The position numbers and the translations under genes were made by a program. From contig NC_091051.1 in NCBI RefSeq assembly GCF_963966145.1, positions 9,114,001-9,178,000 of the forward strand: 64,000 nt of DNA, given 5' to 3'. This DNA is from Tenebrio molitor. Lineage: Eukaryota; Arthropoda; Insecta; Coleoptera; Tenebrionidae. Below are positions 21,516 to 34,100 of this stretch, in pieces. Position 1 is the stretch's first letter. Every line of letters starts with the position of its first letter. Under the pieces are notes generated by a model that made no database searches, was not told where the DNA came from, and saw only the letters and a list, made by a program, of their open reading frames with translations.

Positions 21516-24107
21516 ATGGATATGCTGGACCCTCTGGATTCGAGGTAACATTGCAGTTTCCTCTATAATTTTTAATTACTGGCCCCATTTGTTATGTAAT
21601 AGTTCCATTGATGAGGACAAGGTCATTTTGGAATTAATAGATAGATAACTCATTTGTCTATTATTATAATTGCCTTTATTCATTATTTGAATAATTTTAG
21701 TGCAGAAGTCGACGAGGTCGAGTCCAAAGTTATATTGAATGACAACGTCATATCGAAACATTCAGTTGAAAGTGATGATGAACAAAATGTAGTTGATCAT
21801 CTTTCACCCCAAACTCTTTTAGAAACACCCCCTGATAATGAGGTACAATATTCTTTAAGATCACCAGAAGGTAATTTAGTTTTTTAATAGTTTGCCATTC
21901 AATTTTGTTGTTTTGTGCCAACAGGTATGATAACATACCGAGTTTTGCAAGTAGAAGATGGTGTGGAATCAGTACCTCAGATTGTAACAGCTGGCAACAA
22001 TTTCTCCAACACAAATGTTCAACAAGTGCTTACAAGTAATCTAAATGGACAAGTGTATGTTATTGGAAATCCAAATGAAGTTTTTGCAGCACAAGCTGGA
22101 GCTAGAGCTATAGCTCCAAGATCATCTATCATTGATAGTAATTCCTCAGTTGTGACCAACATAAAACGAGTAAGTGTGAATTCTGCACTCCATGACATTG
22201 TACATATTTACAAGTGTACTTGTTAATTAATTCTAGATCTATGTTTAATATTATTGTATGAAAAACAAAGTATCATCAATAGTCCACAAAAAAAAATATT
22301 TCTTTCTTTATTTTCAACAGTTTGTGTGAATGTAATCAAATTTATGGCTGAATCTCATTGTTAAAGAGTTAATAATAGTGTAAATATCAGCTGTGAGTCA
22401 AGTGCGTACCTCTAGCTTCCCAACAATAGATGGCGCTTCTAAAATCAAGATTCACATATGGATTAGCCGCCCTACTTAACCTGACTTACTAAATATCCAA
22501 AATAACTATTTATTTTATAGTTTAAACATGATCTTAATATCCATAATCAATATGTTTGAATCTTTGCAAGTAAACTAAAATTGATCAAAGCTAGACAAAC
22601 AATCTTTAACCACAAAGTAAAAATATATTTATGCAGTAAATATTTTTTTTTAATGTGATTTCATCTATAATTGGCAGCATTATAATTTACTTTTTTCTGC
22701 TAACGTGCCTTGTACGTATTATTTGATAATCACGTGCCTAAAAACAGTTCTAGGCGTTGTTCAGTAAAACCGACAATTTAGTAGCAGTTTTGTGATTTTA
22801 AATAACTTTAACGAGTTATTACAATTGCTAATTTTTGGATGTTTATCATTAGAATTAGAATTTCCCATGAAAAAAACAAACTATCGATAAACTTTGAAAA
22901 TAGAGTATTTATTGTGTTATACAGATTTTATTTATAAATTCTACAGATTAATATACACTTGTATTAATATTTAATCAGTAGATTAATTTTATCGTTAATA
23001 TTTATTTTGTGCAAAGATGTTATTTTGATCTGATTCAGAGAATGTAGAATTTTTTAATAGTACATATTTATTTTGTTGTTACAGTAAAAGATTATTACGA
23101 AAATTTTGTCAGAAAATGTACCTATTAGAGAAGAACTTCAGAAAAATGTGTCAGCAAGGATTAATACACTTTGTTCGATAATGAAACAACATTTGAACGG
23201 ACGGATCTACTTATCGTTATAATATGCATCATTACGTGCATTAAAAATCCACTCAAGTTTCACGCTTTAGATTAGATTAATAAAACATATTCGTGTTTCG
23301 CACATCATTGTATTTTTTCAATCGTTTAATTTGACGCTAATTTAAAAAATTAAATTGCAACAAATTCTTCCAAATCTGTTAGTAAATTTACTATATTGAA
23401 TTCATTTATTAATGGCGTTTAAAAGAAAAGGAAATTTTTTGTTATCAGCAAAATTGATCTAAATCAGATATTAGTGATATTTAAAATTTTATTTAAAGTT
23501 AAAACTCCGTTTGAAACAGTGGAATTTCATAGAATGAGAATGTTTTTCTTTAATCATCATAAACAATGGATGATAACTTTTCGAAGTTTATACGTTTGCT
23601 GCACCATTTAGTTCATAAAAACATTTTTTGTAAATGTAGTAGCTCGCACTACTTGAAGAAAGACTTTGTTATCCAGAGTGAAACTAAAAAAATGTTTTTC
23701 AAATTTCTCACAGTTACAATTTGACTTCCATTGTCATTTTGTTGTAGCGCGATGAAAGACGAAGAGCAACACACAACGAGGTGGAAAGACGGAGAAGAGA
23801 CAAAATTAACAACTGGATAACTAAATTGTCAAAAATAATTCCAGAAAATGCCCCGCCCGATATGAAAGGCAACGGCCATTACGACGGACAATCAAAAGGT
23901 GGAATTTTAGCAAAAGCGTGCGAATATATAATAGAATTGAGGGACAATGAACAGAAATGCGACCTTTACATGAAAGAAAATAAACAATTAAGTCAAACGG
24001 TAGACATGTTGAAACAGAAAAATGGGGCTTTAGAACAAGAAAACAGAACTTTACGAGAGATTTTGAAGAGGAACGGACTTGATGTACCAAATAGTATAAT
24101 ATCATAG
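21516..24107 (+). CDS. Usf: Upstream stimulatory factor, bHLH-zipper transcription factor
   Basis: Sequence-specific nuclear factor that binds CACGTG E-boxes as a dimer. Exons: 21516-21544, 21701-21870, 21925-22169, 23748-24107 (TAG). Phases agree and give 267 residues, somewhat shorter than the 310 of human USF1. The start ATG sits in CCACCATGG. The first half is acidic and presumably activating. Exon 3 carries the USF-specific region: GQVYVIGNPNEVF, then RAIAPR. The last exon encodes the DNA-binding domain from residue 149: THNEVERRRRDKINNWI contains the E-box contacts H, E and R at the expected spacing, followed by LSKIIPE, a loop with GNGHYDGQSKGGIL, helix 2 and a leucine zipper (LRDNEQ...LYMKEN...LSQTVDMLKQK...LEQENRTL). 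An intron of 1.6 kb lies exactly before the bHLH exon; I saw no alternative exon in it. Confidence 0.95.
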
Positions 24108-25127
24108 GTTTAAGTTATAAGTTTAGTATAATATAAGGTCATAAACAAAATAAAATTACATTATTACGAATATTTTTGTTGTGTGTTACGATTTTTTGGA
24201 GTATTTATGCTTTGTTGCTGCAAAATAATTAAGTCGAGGAGTTTTTTGTTATTGTGTAGTTATACATATATATACTTATATGTAAAAACTGTAACTGTAA
24301 ATAAATATGACAAATTTGTCTACTTTATTATCATTAATATCTTATTTTTTCAAGTCGCATTTAAATCCAAGTTTAAGTAACGTTTGTTCAGTGTTGTAAT
24401 TTTTTTTTGTATTCAATCAATACAACAGGCGAAACGTTTTTTAAAATGAAATTTTAATCTGATATACGTAACTAACATTCAAAATTGTGAAAAGCTAAGA
24501 ATTCAAAGGTAAAGTTTCAAATGTCAGATTATTTTCGCGCCAAATTCAATTCGGTGTGAAGCCAACATAACAAGTCCCATTACACTAACTAGTAGCTAGT
24601 AACCTTTCGAATTATAGGTTCGTTATTATCCTTTTTTGTGGAATGAGATGAAATGACTTACAAATAAACACGTTAAATACATTTGAAGTATAGAGAGATG
24701 TAATATTTAAATGAAAAAGTGTATAAAAATTTGGATAGCATTTTCAGTTGGCAGCATGATAGGGAACAAACCGTCTTTAAATCAATTATCCATAAAGTCT
24801 AAAATCGAAGACGACAGCGCGAAGAAATGTGCCTAACGCGGTGCAGCTTATTAAATGGGTCCGACAGAGAAGGTAGATGGTATACGTAGTAATTTTGAAG
24901 TGGAAGGAGGAAAAAGGAATTCTACCAGATGTGAAATGGTTGAATGAATGTGAAATTTCGTTTGAAAATCAATGTTTTTGTATGGTAGACAGCACTAAAT
25001 CGCAATTAAATCCGTACCCTTGATGTTCACGACTAAACAAATGTGTTTCTGACAATGATTTCGTGACCAGTGAAATGACATTCGTGTGTTACGTTAAAAT
25101 GGCGATGTGAAGAATAATGGTGGCTAT
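24108..25127. other. Usf 3' flank and striatin upstream region
   Basis: Contains the Usf poly(A) signal and, nearer 25 kb, the presumed striatin promoter and 5' UTR. No other gene is visible. Confidence 0.5.
24149..24154 (+). terminator. Poly(A) signal AATAAA of Usf
   Basis: AATAAA lies 42 nt after the Usf stop, followed by T- and TG-rich sequence at 24173-24183. Another AATAAA-like run is near 24299. Confidence 0.55.
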
Positions 25128-28100
25128 ATGAAATTTTCTGGTTTCGGCTCCGACATTATGGAAGACAACTCGTTAAATCATCAAAACGGGGCACAGATCG
25201 GCCCACAAACCGTCTCGGTAGCTAATAACAAACAAAACGAAGAAACAAATCCGAAAACACAATATTCTATACCCGGAATATTACATTTTATCCAGCACGA
25301 ATGGGCTCGGTTCGAATTAGAAAGATCACAATGGGAAGTTGACAGAGCCGAATTACAAGTAAGTTATTCCATGTTGATATTTCCACAACGCCTATTTGTT
25401 TTGCAATACGTTGCTTATCGTTGCCTTCATGTCCGTGCAAGCTCAATGGATTGTGAGGAATCTCTTCCCCATTAATTTTATTCGATGCCTTGTCTCACCT
25501 AACCCACAATCGTTCAGTAAAATTTGACCAAAATAACGAAGTTCAAAGTCTAGCCAAAGCACAAAAATTGCGGCCAGTGTGATATTAATAATGCAAAGAA
25601 TTTTATTATCCAAAAATGCGGCTATTTTAAGAAATTGGAAAAAGGTAATGTGGCATTTTTACACCAACAAATTCATTTTGGTCAAGGATTGTAAATTATA
25701 CTCGAACAAGTGGAGTACGTTTTTAATTTGGGAATAAAAATTAATTGACAAACTTTTAAACGCAAACAATCAGCCAGTTACGAGAAGAGCACTTTGGCAA
25801 TTTCAGTTAATTTATTTGCTCAAGTTTTAATAAATTTACACCGTTTACGCCTGACAACAAAAACTTCCCCTTTACCTTAAATTTACCCCAAAATTGCCTG
25901 TCACACCTAACGTAGACATTTTTTCCTACACATTACGGAAGTCCCACCTCCTAAAATAAACATTAAATAGTCTTAAATAAAAACTAGGAAATTCTTATAT
26001 TCGCTATAATTTGAGTAACGTGTAATGTCTTTAATAATGTTTAATTGCCTCAAAATTAAGCGTCACGACTTAGAAACTTGGAGGAAAACAGATCTTTTCT
26101 ACGGAAGTTGTGCGGTTTGCTGTTACGGTGTATAGTTATAGAGATTAGTGAAGACTCAAATGAAAACATAATTACATCACTAATGGATAGTTGGTAGCGT
26201 ACTTTTGACGCTACAGTTTGCTACAAGTCATAATTTATGTAATGCAGCGGTGTAACGTTTCAGCAGGGCGTTAATAGCGATGCTATAAACTTCCAAACAA
26301 GCTGATTGAAATTCCGACAACAAAGATTGTAACAGGTATATAATAATTATTTTAGTGCAACCATGAATAATAGAACTAGTACTGTACAATCCATTAGAGC
26401 AGATAAGTCTGGCTGGGGCTCTGTAAATGTTTCAAATTTTATTTAAAGTCGAATTACAAAGGGACACATCATCCTTGGACTCTCCACAAGTTGTACCAAC
26501 AGGTCACACTTTTATCTAGTTTTCACTCAGCTTGTTTAATTTAAAGACTACGATCAATAATGACAAGTTTTTGAAATATTTTTTGAATGTTCTGTTATGT
26601 TAAAAGAGATAATTTCGTAAGTGTAGCAAGAACCACGATTTATTATAAAGCATGGTAACCTATTCATGTCTATAATGTTGTGAAGATAAACAATTCAAAT
26701 TTAATAATGACTATCACATAAGTTTCAACCACATTGAAATGTCTCGAAACATGTACATATATGTGTTCTAGTTCGATAAAATTTGCTTGGACTGTGACCA
26801 TTGTTGATTCAATGATGTGTAAACTTACCATCATCACTTTTGTTGAAATTTTAATGTGCATCGAATAGTAATTTTTTTGTTTTGACTCGCAATTTGTATC
26901 CTTAAGATTTATCGTAGAAATGAACTTGGTAAATAATTAATTACTGTATAATTAAACATTCTCTTCTTCAGTAACGAAAAACTCATGAATCATATATCGT
27001 TGTTACTATTCTTTGGTTTTGTAATAGAGTGTAGAAGTTACACTTATTACAATGCAATAATTGTTGAAGCAAAGTACTTTACATTTTAATTATGGACATA
27101 TAACTTAATTTTTGTCCAAGATAGTGTCTCTGGTGTTTTATTGAATGATTTTGTGAGTTTTTTGTTTAATTAAAATAGTCTAAATTAAATTACACTATTA
27201 TTTTATGAATTATTCAATTCACAAAATAAAATTAAATAAATACTACAACTTAAAAATATATAACAGTTCGTAGTCGTTCGTATTGTTTTTTGTTTTAATG
27301 GAAAAATGACTACGTTTTTCAACGATTTAATATTATATTTACCTACTTGTCACGTGTGAATTTAAGATCTAATTGTGGTTTGTACGGCTTTGTTGTAAGT
27401 GTATAGTTTTCCTAATCGGATAAGATTATGAGGCTTGTGTAAACCTAATTGTCTGTAAATTGTTGTCTGCTACCTGCGAAGTCATTTCATTGGGTTGGAG
27501 ATTAACCCCTTGGGTCCATGAATTAAAGAACTGATGAAGACACCTCAAATGTGTGCACAGTGGCTGCTTATTCCATTGGGAGTAGTATAAGTTGTAATTT
27601 TAAAACAGATAATATTTTTTCATCAATTTTCGTTAAAAAACATTTCATTAATTTAATACACGTAAACTTTTCTAAGAAAAAAAGATTAAAAATAAAATTT
27701 CTCGTTTGATTATAAATTATCGTATCTTTCGTTTTATTTGGTTTTTATACCAATCAACATTTAAAAATATGAAAGATGTGTAATGGCAATGGACGATATC
27801 TAGCAAAAAACCACGGTTTTTACCTAATATTCATTAACTTCAATTGTCATGCATTAGAATATTTGTACAATTGTTTTATAATTTTTGTTGAATGTACTAA
27901 AAGTTTCCTACGTCAAATTGGAGGTGAGTTAACTTTTATCATATCGTCAAATAAGTTCGTGATAGCAGGAGATTACAGTAAACAAGACGAGTCGTCTATA
28001 AAGGTGACAAATAGAATTCAATTTATTGTCGAGTGGAACAATCGGATACAGAAGTAACTTTGTCAGACTATCTCACAGTCTGTTGCCCAGCCGTCGAAAA

Positions 28101-31100
28101 CACAAATAACTGGAAAGTACTAAAAGAAATTGCACAACTGGTGACTGCAAATGCACAGTAAATCAATTCCGACAGTTGTTTTTATGAGTAATGCATATAA
28201 TTCAATCTTTGATATCACCCCACATTTATTGTTTTTGTTGAATTAAATTGAAACAAATATTTCGAATAAATGAAGTGTTGAAATCGTAAGAAGGCGTAAG
28301 GAATTCGACGATAAATCCAGTTCATCTTATCTCAGTAAAAATTTTACGATTTCGCTAAAGAGTTGCCTACTAACCATCGCTGTCATAACTGCGGTGATAT
28401 TTACTTAATGAATAATTGAGATTGAACTAGAGTAAAACCTCCATCTAAATCTTTAAGATACCACTATTGCTATATTCACTGTCGTTTAAGTGAACGACTG
28501 TATTAATAAATGAAAATGAAGAATTTGCCAAGTTTCAAATAATAATAAGTCCAAATTTTATTGTCTCTGTATGATTTTAAAAACTTAATAAAATTGTAAT
28601 GAACTTTGTGTGCACTTTGAAAACTTTCGAGTATTTCGAAAGTATACATTCTCTGATTCATGTTGATCTCTAAATGTGATTTATTGACCAAAGAAATATT
28701 TGCATTTTTATGTGTTTAAAATAACTTTCCTTTTGTCAAACTTTAAAAGATAAAAATATTAAAGTTGGTTCTTTTTCGGTGTCATGGCATATAAAGTCCA
28801 TTCACGTTGGATTTTCCTAGTCAAGGTCAAATAATTCAATATTATGGCGGTGTGATTTTTACTTCAAAAATGCTTTAGCTGTGTATGTCACCAATACGGG
28901 CTGATAAAGTAACCAAGTCATTCGTAGACTGTAGAGGTTATGTTATTCGCTGTCAGCAAAGAAACAGTCATTTTTCAAATATTGTTTTTAGAGGATAACA
29001 GTAGGTAATAATACATCCATTTTGTTATCATTTGCACTAAAAATAGTGTCAGTTCTTAATCGGTATGATAGGATTAGGAACATACAATAGGTACCTAACT
29101 CCTACCTACTGGTGTTGTATTTTTCTGCTTGCGCTGTTGATTAAGTGAAAAAACCCTTAATGACTACAGTGATGACTGATGAGGAACCAGAATAAGTTAT
29201 AGAAAATGAACCCAATAGAAAATTGTGTGAAGTTTCTTTCATTGGAAGCGATGGAAGTAAGGAATGCATCTAAATGATGGAACAAATTTGGCAATAAAAT
29301 TTCAGTTATTCAGAAACACTTATACGTTTTGATTGTAGTTGTGACGTTTCAAGAATGTATTGTTACAATTGCACACCACAAAAGAAAGGTGTATTTTGAT
29401 TTTTAATGATTTTTTTCTAATTTAAGTTTTTTCGATGTACACATTACCTTTAAAATAACGTTGTATTGTTAAAACTGCTCAATAAAGGTCGTAAATAGAT
29501 TATAATCATGTTAATACATACAATACATTAAATATTAAAGGATTCTGACTAATTAATTTTCGAACTGAAGCTATTTTTTCTTGAGTCCGTATTAGCTTGC
29601 GGGTTTCGTCACATTACGTCAGTTGTGGAAGGTTAACGCAATTTTAAAATTAACCTTTTTTCTTTTCGCCATGGTAAAATCACCCAGGAATAGAATTTTA
29701 TTTAAAAATCTGTGACTTTATTTCACACGTCAAACTAACATTCAAAATTAAAGACGTCAAATCGCTCTCAATCGCTCTATCACGAATAAAACACGATAAT
29801 GTAAAATTTACTAGGAAAGGAGACGCAGGCTTGCAACGTGACAACAATTTGGCAGAGAAAATCCAACGTGAATGGACTTTACTATCCATTCACTAAACTC
29901 CCGCACTGTCAAAGTGTGTCAAAGTGTTTGCAAGTTGCCGCACTGCCGTTCTGAGACTACTAATTTTTACTTTAACGTTGGCGCAAAAATTGGAAATTTC
30001 AAATTTGAAGTTACGTTTAATAAATTCGCTTCCTTTCGTTCAAAGTATTACTTACACGAAGTGGGTAAACAAGAAGAACATGAAACGTAAAAGAATACTG
30101 TTAACGGCTATAGAGAAGCACGGTATTGTTAATTATTGTTTCCAAAGAAGAGAATTAACTCCATTAACATAACCAAACTTTTCTTGTTGACGTTTTTATA
30201 ACTAGATTTTGTGTACAGGCAACTGAAAATGTATGTCACCATAGGTACACTCCAAAAAAAAGTAAAAAATTTGACACTGACAGTGCGGGAGTTTCATAAA
30301 CGGATAAAAGGTACAGGGTGATTCCAAGTTTTACCAATTTTTTGAAACCATGGTAACAAATGTGTAAAGTTGTGTTTTTATTGAGCCATTTTTAACAAAT
30401 GACAGGTGAATGGAATAGTCATTGAAAAATTATGTAAATTAATGTAGCGGTTATTGAATGAAAACAAAATCTTTACCTGTTTCATTAAAAATTTTGAAAT
30501 GTTTACAGACTGTTCTACAGTGATACACAATCATTCCTGAATTTTTTGAGAATTTTAAATTGATTAGAAGTGGGTGTTTTCGCTCGGGCGGTAAAACTTC
30601 ACTCACCCGGTATTTATACAGTGAGCGTCATCAAAAGTTTGAAGTAATGGTACATACAGGGTGGTCCAACACTTACCATTTTTGCGATTACGCGGTTTCT
30701 AATTATCGAAAAAAATTTACGCTTGGCTAGGATTCACATTCTGGAGCTATAAGCCTGTCCTATTATTTTATTTATTATCAATTGGATTTCGCGTCAAGAG
30801 GCGATAAAGTGAAATTCATCAAAATTCAAAAAAAAAATTTTTAATCAAAAAGGTTCAAACTAATACAGAAAACAGAAATCTGAAAATAAAAAAAATTAAA
30901 ACGCATCACATTGCCGATTTACTCGTATTTGCAATTAAAGAAGGTGTCGCACAACTGACAGGAATTTATGACGCAGTTACACTAAGTGCCTAATCACAAA
31001 CCAAACCAGAAGTAAGATTTACAATACCCCATTGCCAAACTGCAGGTACTTACCCTGTGAGGGCCGAACTCGATTATTTTACGCCTAGCAATTTCGGCAA

Positions 31101-34100
31101 ACATTCTGAAGAAATTTTCAAATAAATTGCGTAATGAAGTTTAAATTATTCAATATTCAGTTTTCTAAAATATCTGTTTTTCATTTAAAGAAAAATCCTT
31201 TACTTGCTGCGAATCGTTTCTATCATAAACTGGAATTTCACCAATATTGACCTGAAAAATGGTTTCGGGGGAGCCGACAGCCCTGCGTCAAAATGATTTA
31301 TTGTGGGGTCATCACATTACGAGCTGTCCTATTCAGCTCTACCATAAACGGTCTTGGATTCCAGCTTTCTTTAACTTGATATTTGATCGCAATTTTCACT
31401 ATTACCTAATTATAATTCAAAGTCGGAAGTGGATCAATCAAAAAGGTGAGGAGTTCTGTAACTAGTAGAGAAAAAAAAGCTTTCAATATTTGGACCAATT
31501 TGATATTAAATCGCTATAAAGTTAGCTCCATCACAAAAATTTAATTGAAAAAAATTGATCATGCTCAATCATAGAATATTAATTGTAGATTCTGCCTACA
31601 GAGTTTCAGAATTTTTGGACAATTATTAAACGTGTAATCACAAAAATGGTAAGTGTTGGACCACTCTGTATACAGGGTGTATCTAAGATGCGTGTGTTAA
31701 TTTTAACACGTAACAGAGCATGTTAAATGAAACGTACAGTCGCGGACAGAAAAAAGTAGGCAAAACATTTTGGAAAACTTTTGCGAATTTTGCAAAATGT
31801 TATAGGAAAAAGTTTCATACGTAAGTTGTCGAGTTCTTCTGGTTAAAATTAACACAGGTATTTTAGATACATTAGGTATATTCCTACTCCTTCAACTTTT
31901 GGAAAAAAAACTCGACTAGATCAATTTCCTTTTTGTGAAGTAAATATTTTCTGATAATTTTTCTTATTTCAGTCTCTTTCCGTTTCCACGCAATCATGTC
32001 ATTACGTTTTTTTGATTAAAAGATACCCTTAATCTTTTTTACATACATATTTGGATAAGTTATTTAATTCTTAATTTAACATCTATAATTATGTATACCG
32101 GGTGTTATGCAAGTCCAAGTCCGTGTAATAAATTTAATCACCAATAGAACTCTTTAAAATAAACATTTTTTACATATTGATCTTTTTTTAATCGAATATT
32201 TTTTTTACATTTTTCTAACCCCTAATTTGACACTCCGCTCATGGGACAATCATCAATTGAAACGAAAAAGTGAAAATGTATGCGGTAAAAACTTCACAGT
32301 TTTTTGAAGAAAGAACTATCGCTATTTAATACTAACAGTTTTTACTGTTTTTCATTGGAGTATTTTATGGAGTACCTACGAGTACATAATTTTTTTCGTG
32401 CTTCGTTATCAATGGATGTGTAAACACATGAGCGGGTATGAATTTTAAGGTTCAAATTATATTTAATTTTAACTTTGTTTTGAAGAATTTGCGGAAAAGA
32501 TGATAAACAAAAAAAAATGTTTATTTTAACGACTCCTGTTGGTGGTTAAATTTATTACGTGGACTTCCATAAATAAATATAAATAATTCATTAAAATTGG
32601 ATTTTCACCACGACCCTGTTTGTACTTTTACAAATCGACAACTCAGGTACCATAAGTGCAAAGGTGGTACAGAGGCATTAATTAGAATTTAAAGTTGGGA
32701 GCTGCTATTAAAACAAAGCGCGCGATGACGTCATAGCACGAAAAAAGGCGGAAATGTTAAAATGATCGGAAAATGTTTCTTAAAAAAAATTGCTTGTTCG
32801 AGTTTTTTTCGAAAAGATAGGCGAGAAAGGAATTGCATATTTTCATTATTCTTAACTTTTAACGCTCATTGTATGTGGGATATTAATTTCGTCATAGACA
32901 TTACACCATTACACTTCCCTTCAATTAAAATTTGTCTTAATTTAATCACAAATTAAATAATATAAAAAACAATGATGTTTTAAGTATCAGGTTTTAGTAT
33001 TTTTTTTTATTGATTTCTAACTCGTAATTAATGTTTGTATGTAAGTTCTTCAGCTTATTTAATGAAAACGGTCCCAGCTTAATAGCTTCATTATAAGAAA
33101 ATGGAAAAAATTAGGTGTTGTCAATAAGTAAGCAATGAATCATAAACCGCGAAGTAATACGTTGTTATGATGACACGTCGGATACATTAGATCTAAATCA
33201 ATGGTTAAATCTTGTGTAACAATGGCTAAAACCTTCCCTATGGTGCATATGTATTTACAGAACTGATTTAGTTTTTATAAAATTTTATAAAATCACTTCT
33301 TCTGGCAAGTAGTGTCATATACTTCGTAACTGTTATCTCGTATTAGAAACATTCCCAAATCAGTTTTTAAGTACAGTTCAACGGCAGACAGGAAGATGAG
33401 TTTATATTCTTCGGCGTAAAATTCTAAAGCAATGAATTTTAATTTATGGATGAAAACTCTAAGCCAAAAGACGTTAAAACAAAATTAACACTCAGTTCAA
33501 AATGTTTATGGAAGTATCAAAATTGTAAACCTGTTTTTTAGGGTTTCTGTATAATAAATTCTTCTAACTTGCAAAATCGGGAAATTGTAACGAATTTAAT
33601 TTTCCTCGTCTACAGTTAACACTGCCGTGTTTCACATTATGTACTTCCAAATACAAAATAACTTTAACACGATGAACATTGGAGTAGAATGGAAAAAATT
33701 TCGAGAGATTCTTGTTTAACTTTTGATTTTGTACCCTCAGATACACGATGATCTTCATTCTGATATTATTGCCACTCTTCTCATTTGTACTAAATTACAA
33801 TGCCAGACAATTTATTAGTCAAAGATACGTGAATGGAATAATGTATAGTGGCGTTGTTAAAATAATTATTATATGCTTTATTGTCTAGAAATTGTTTGCC
33901 TTTCGTTATTATGAAGAAGCTTTTAGATGCTTGTTGCTTAAGAAAACAAGTTTTCTTTGTATGGAAATTTTAAACAAAATCGCTGTTTAATAATGAAAAC
34001 ATCCGCCCGGGAAATTACAACATGATGATCTTATACTAGCTGATTTTAACATTACCCATATCCTCAGGCTTTTTCAAAATTTCAAAACAAATGAGTGGCA

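Noticed and set aside
27776..28057. 93-codon frame in the striatin first intron that vaguely resembles a retroelement endonuclease fragment
   Set aside because: No catalytic motif is visible, codon content matches AT-rich background and no neighbouring frame extends it.
29872..30172. Two overlapping frames of 72 and 82 codons
   Set aside because: They lie across a TIR element and show no domain; best explained as chance frames in a MITE.
31259..31465. 68-codon frame inside the 1012-bp transposon as a possible transposase remnant
   Set aside because: No DDE/D motif or similarity that I recognise; too short.
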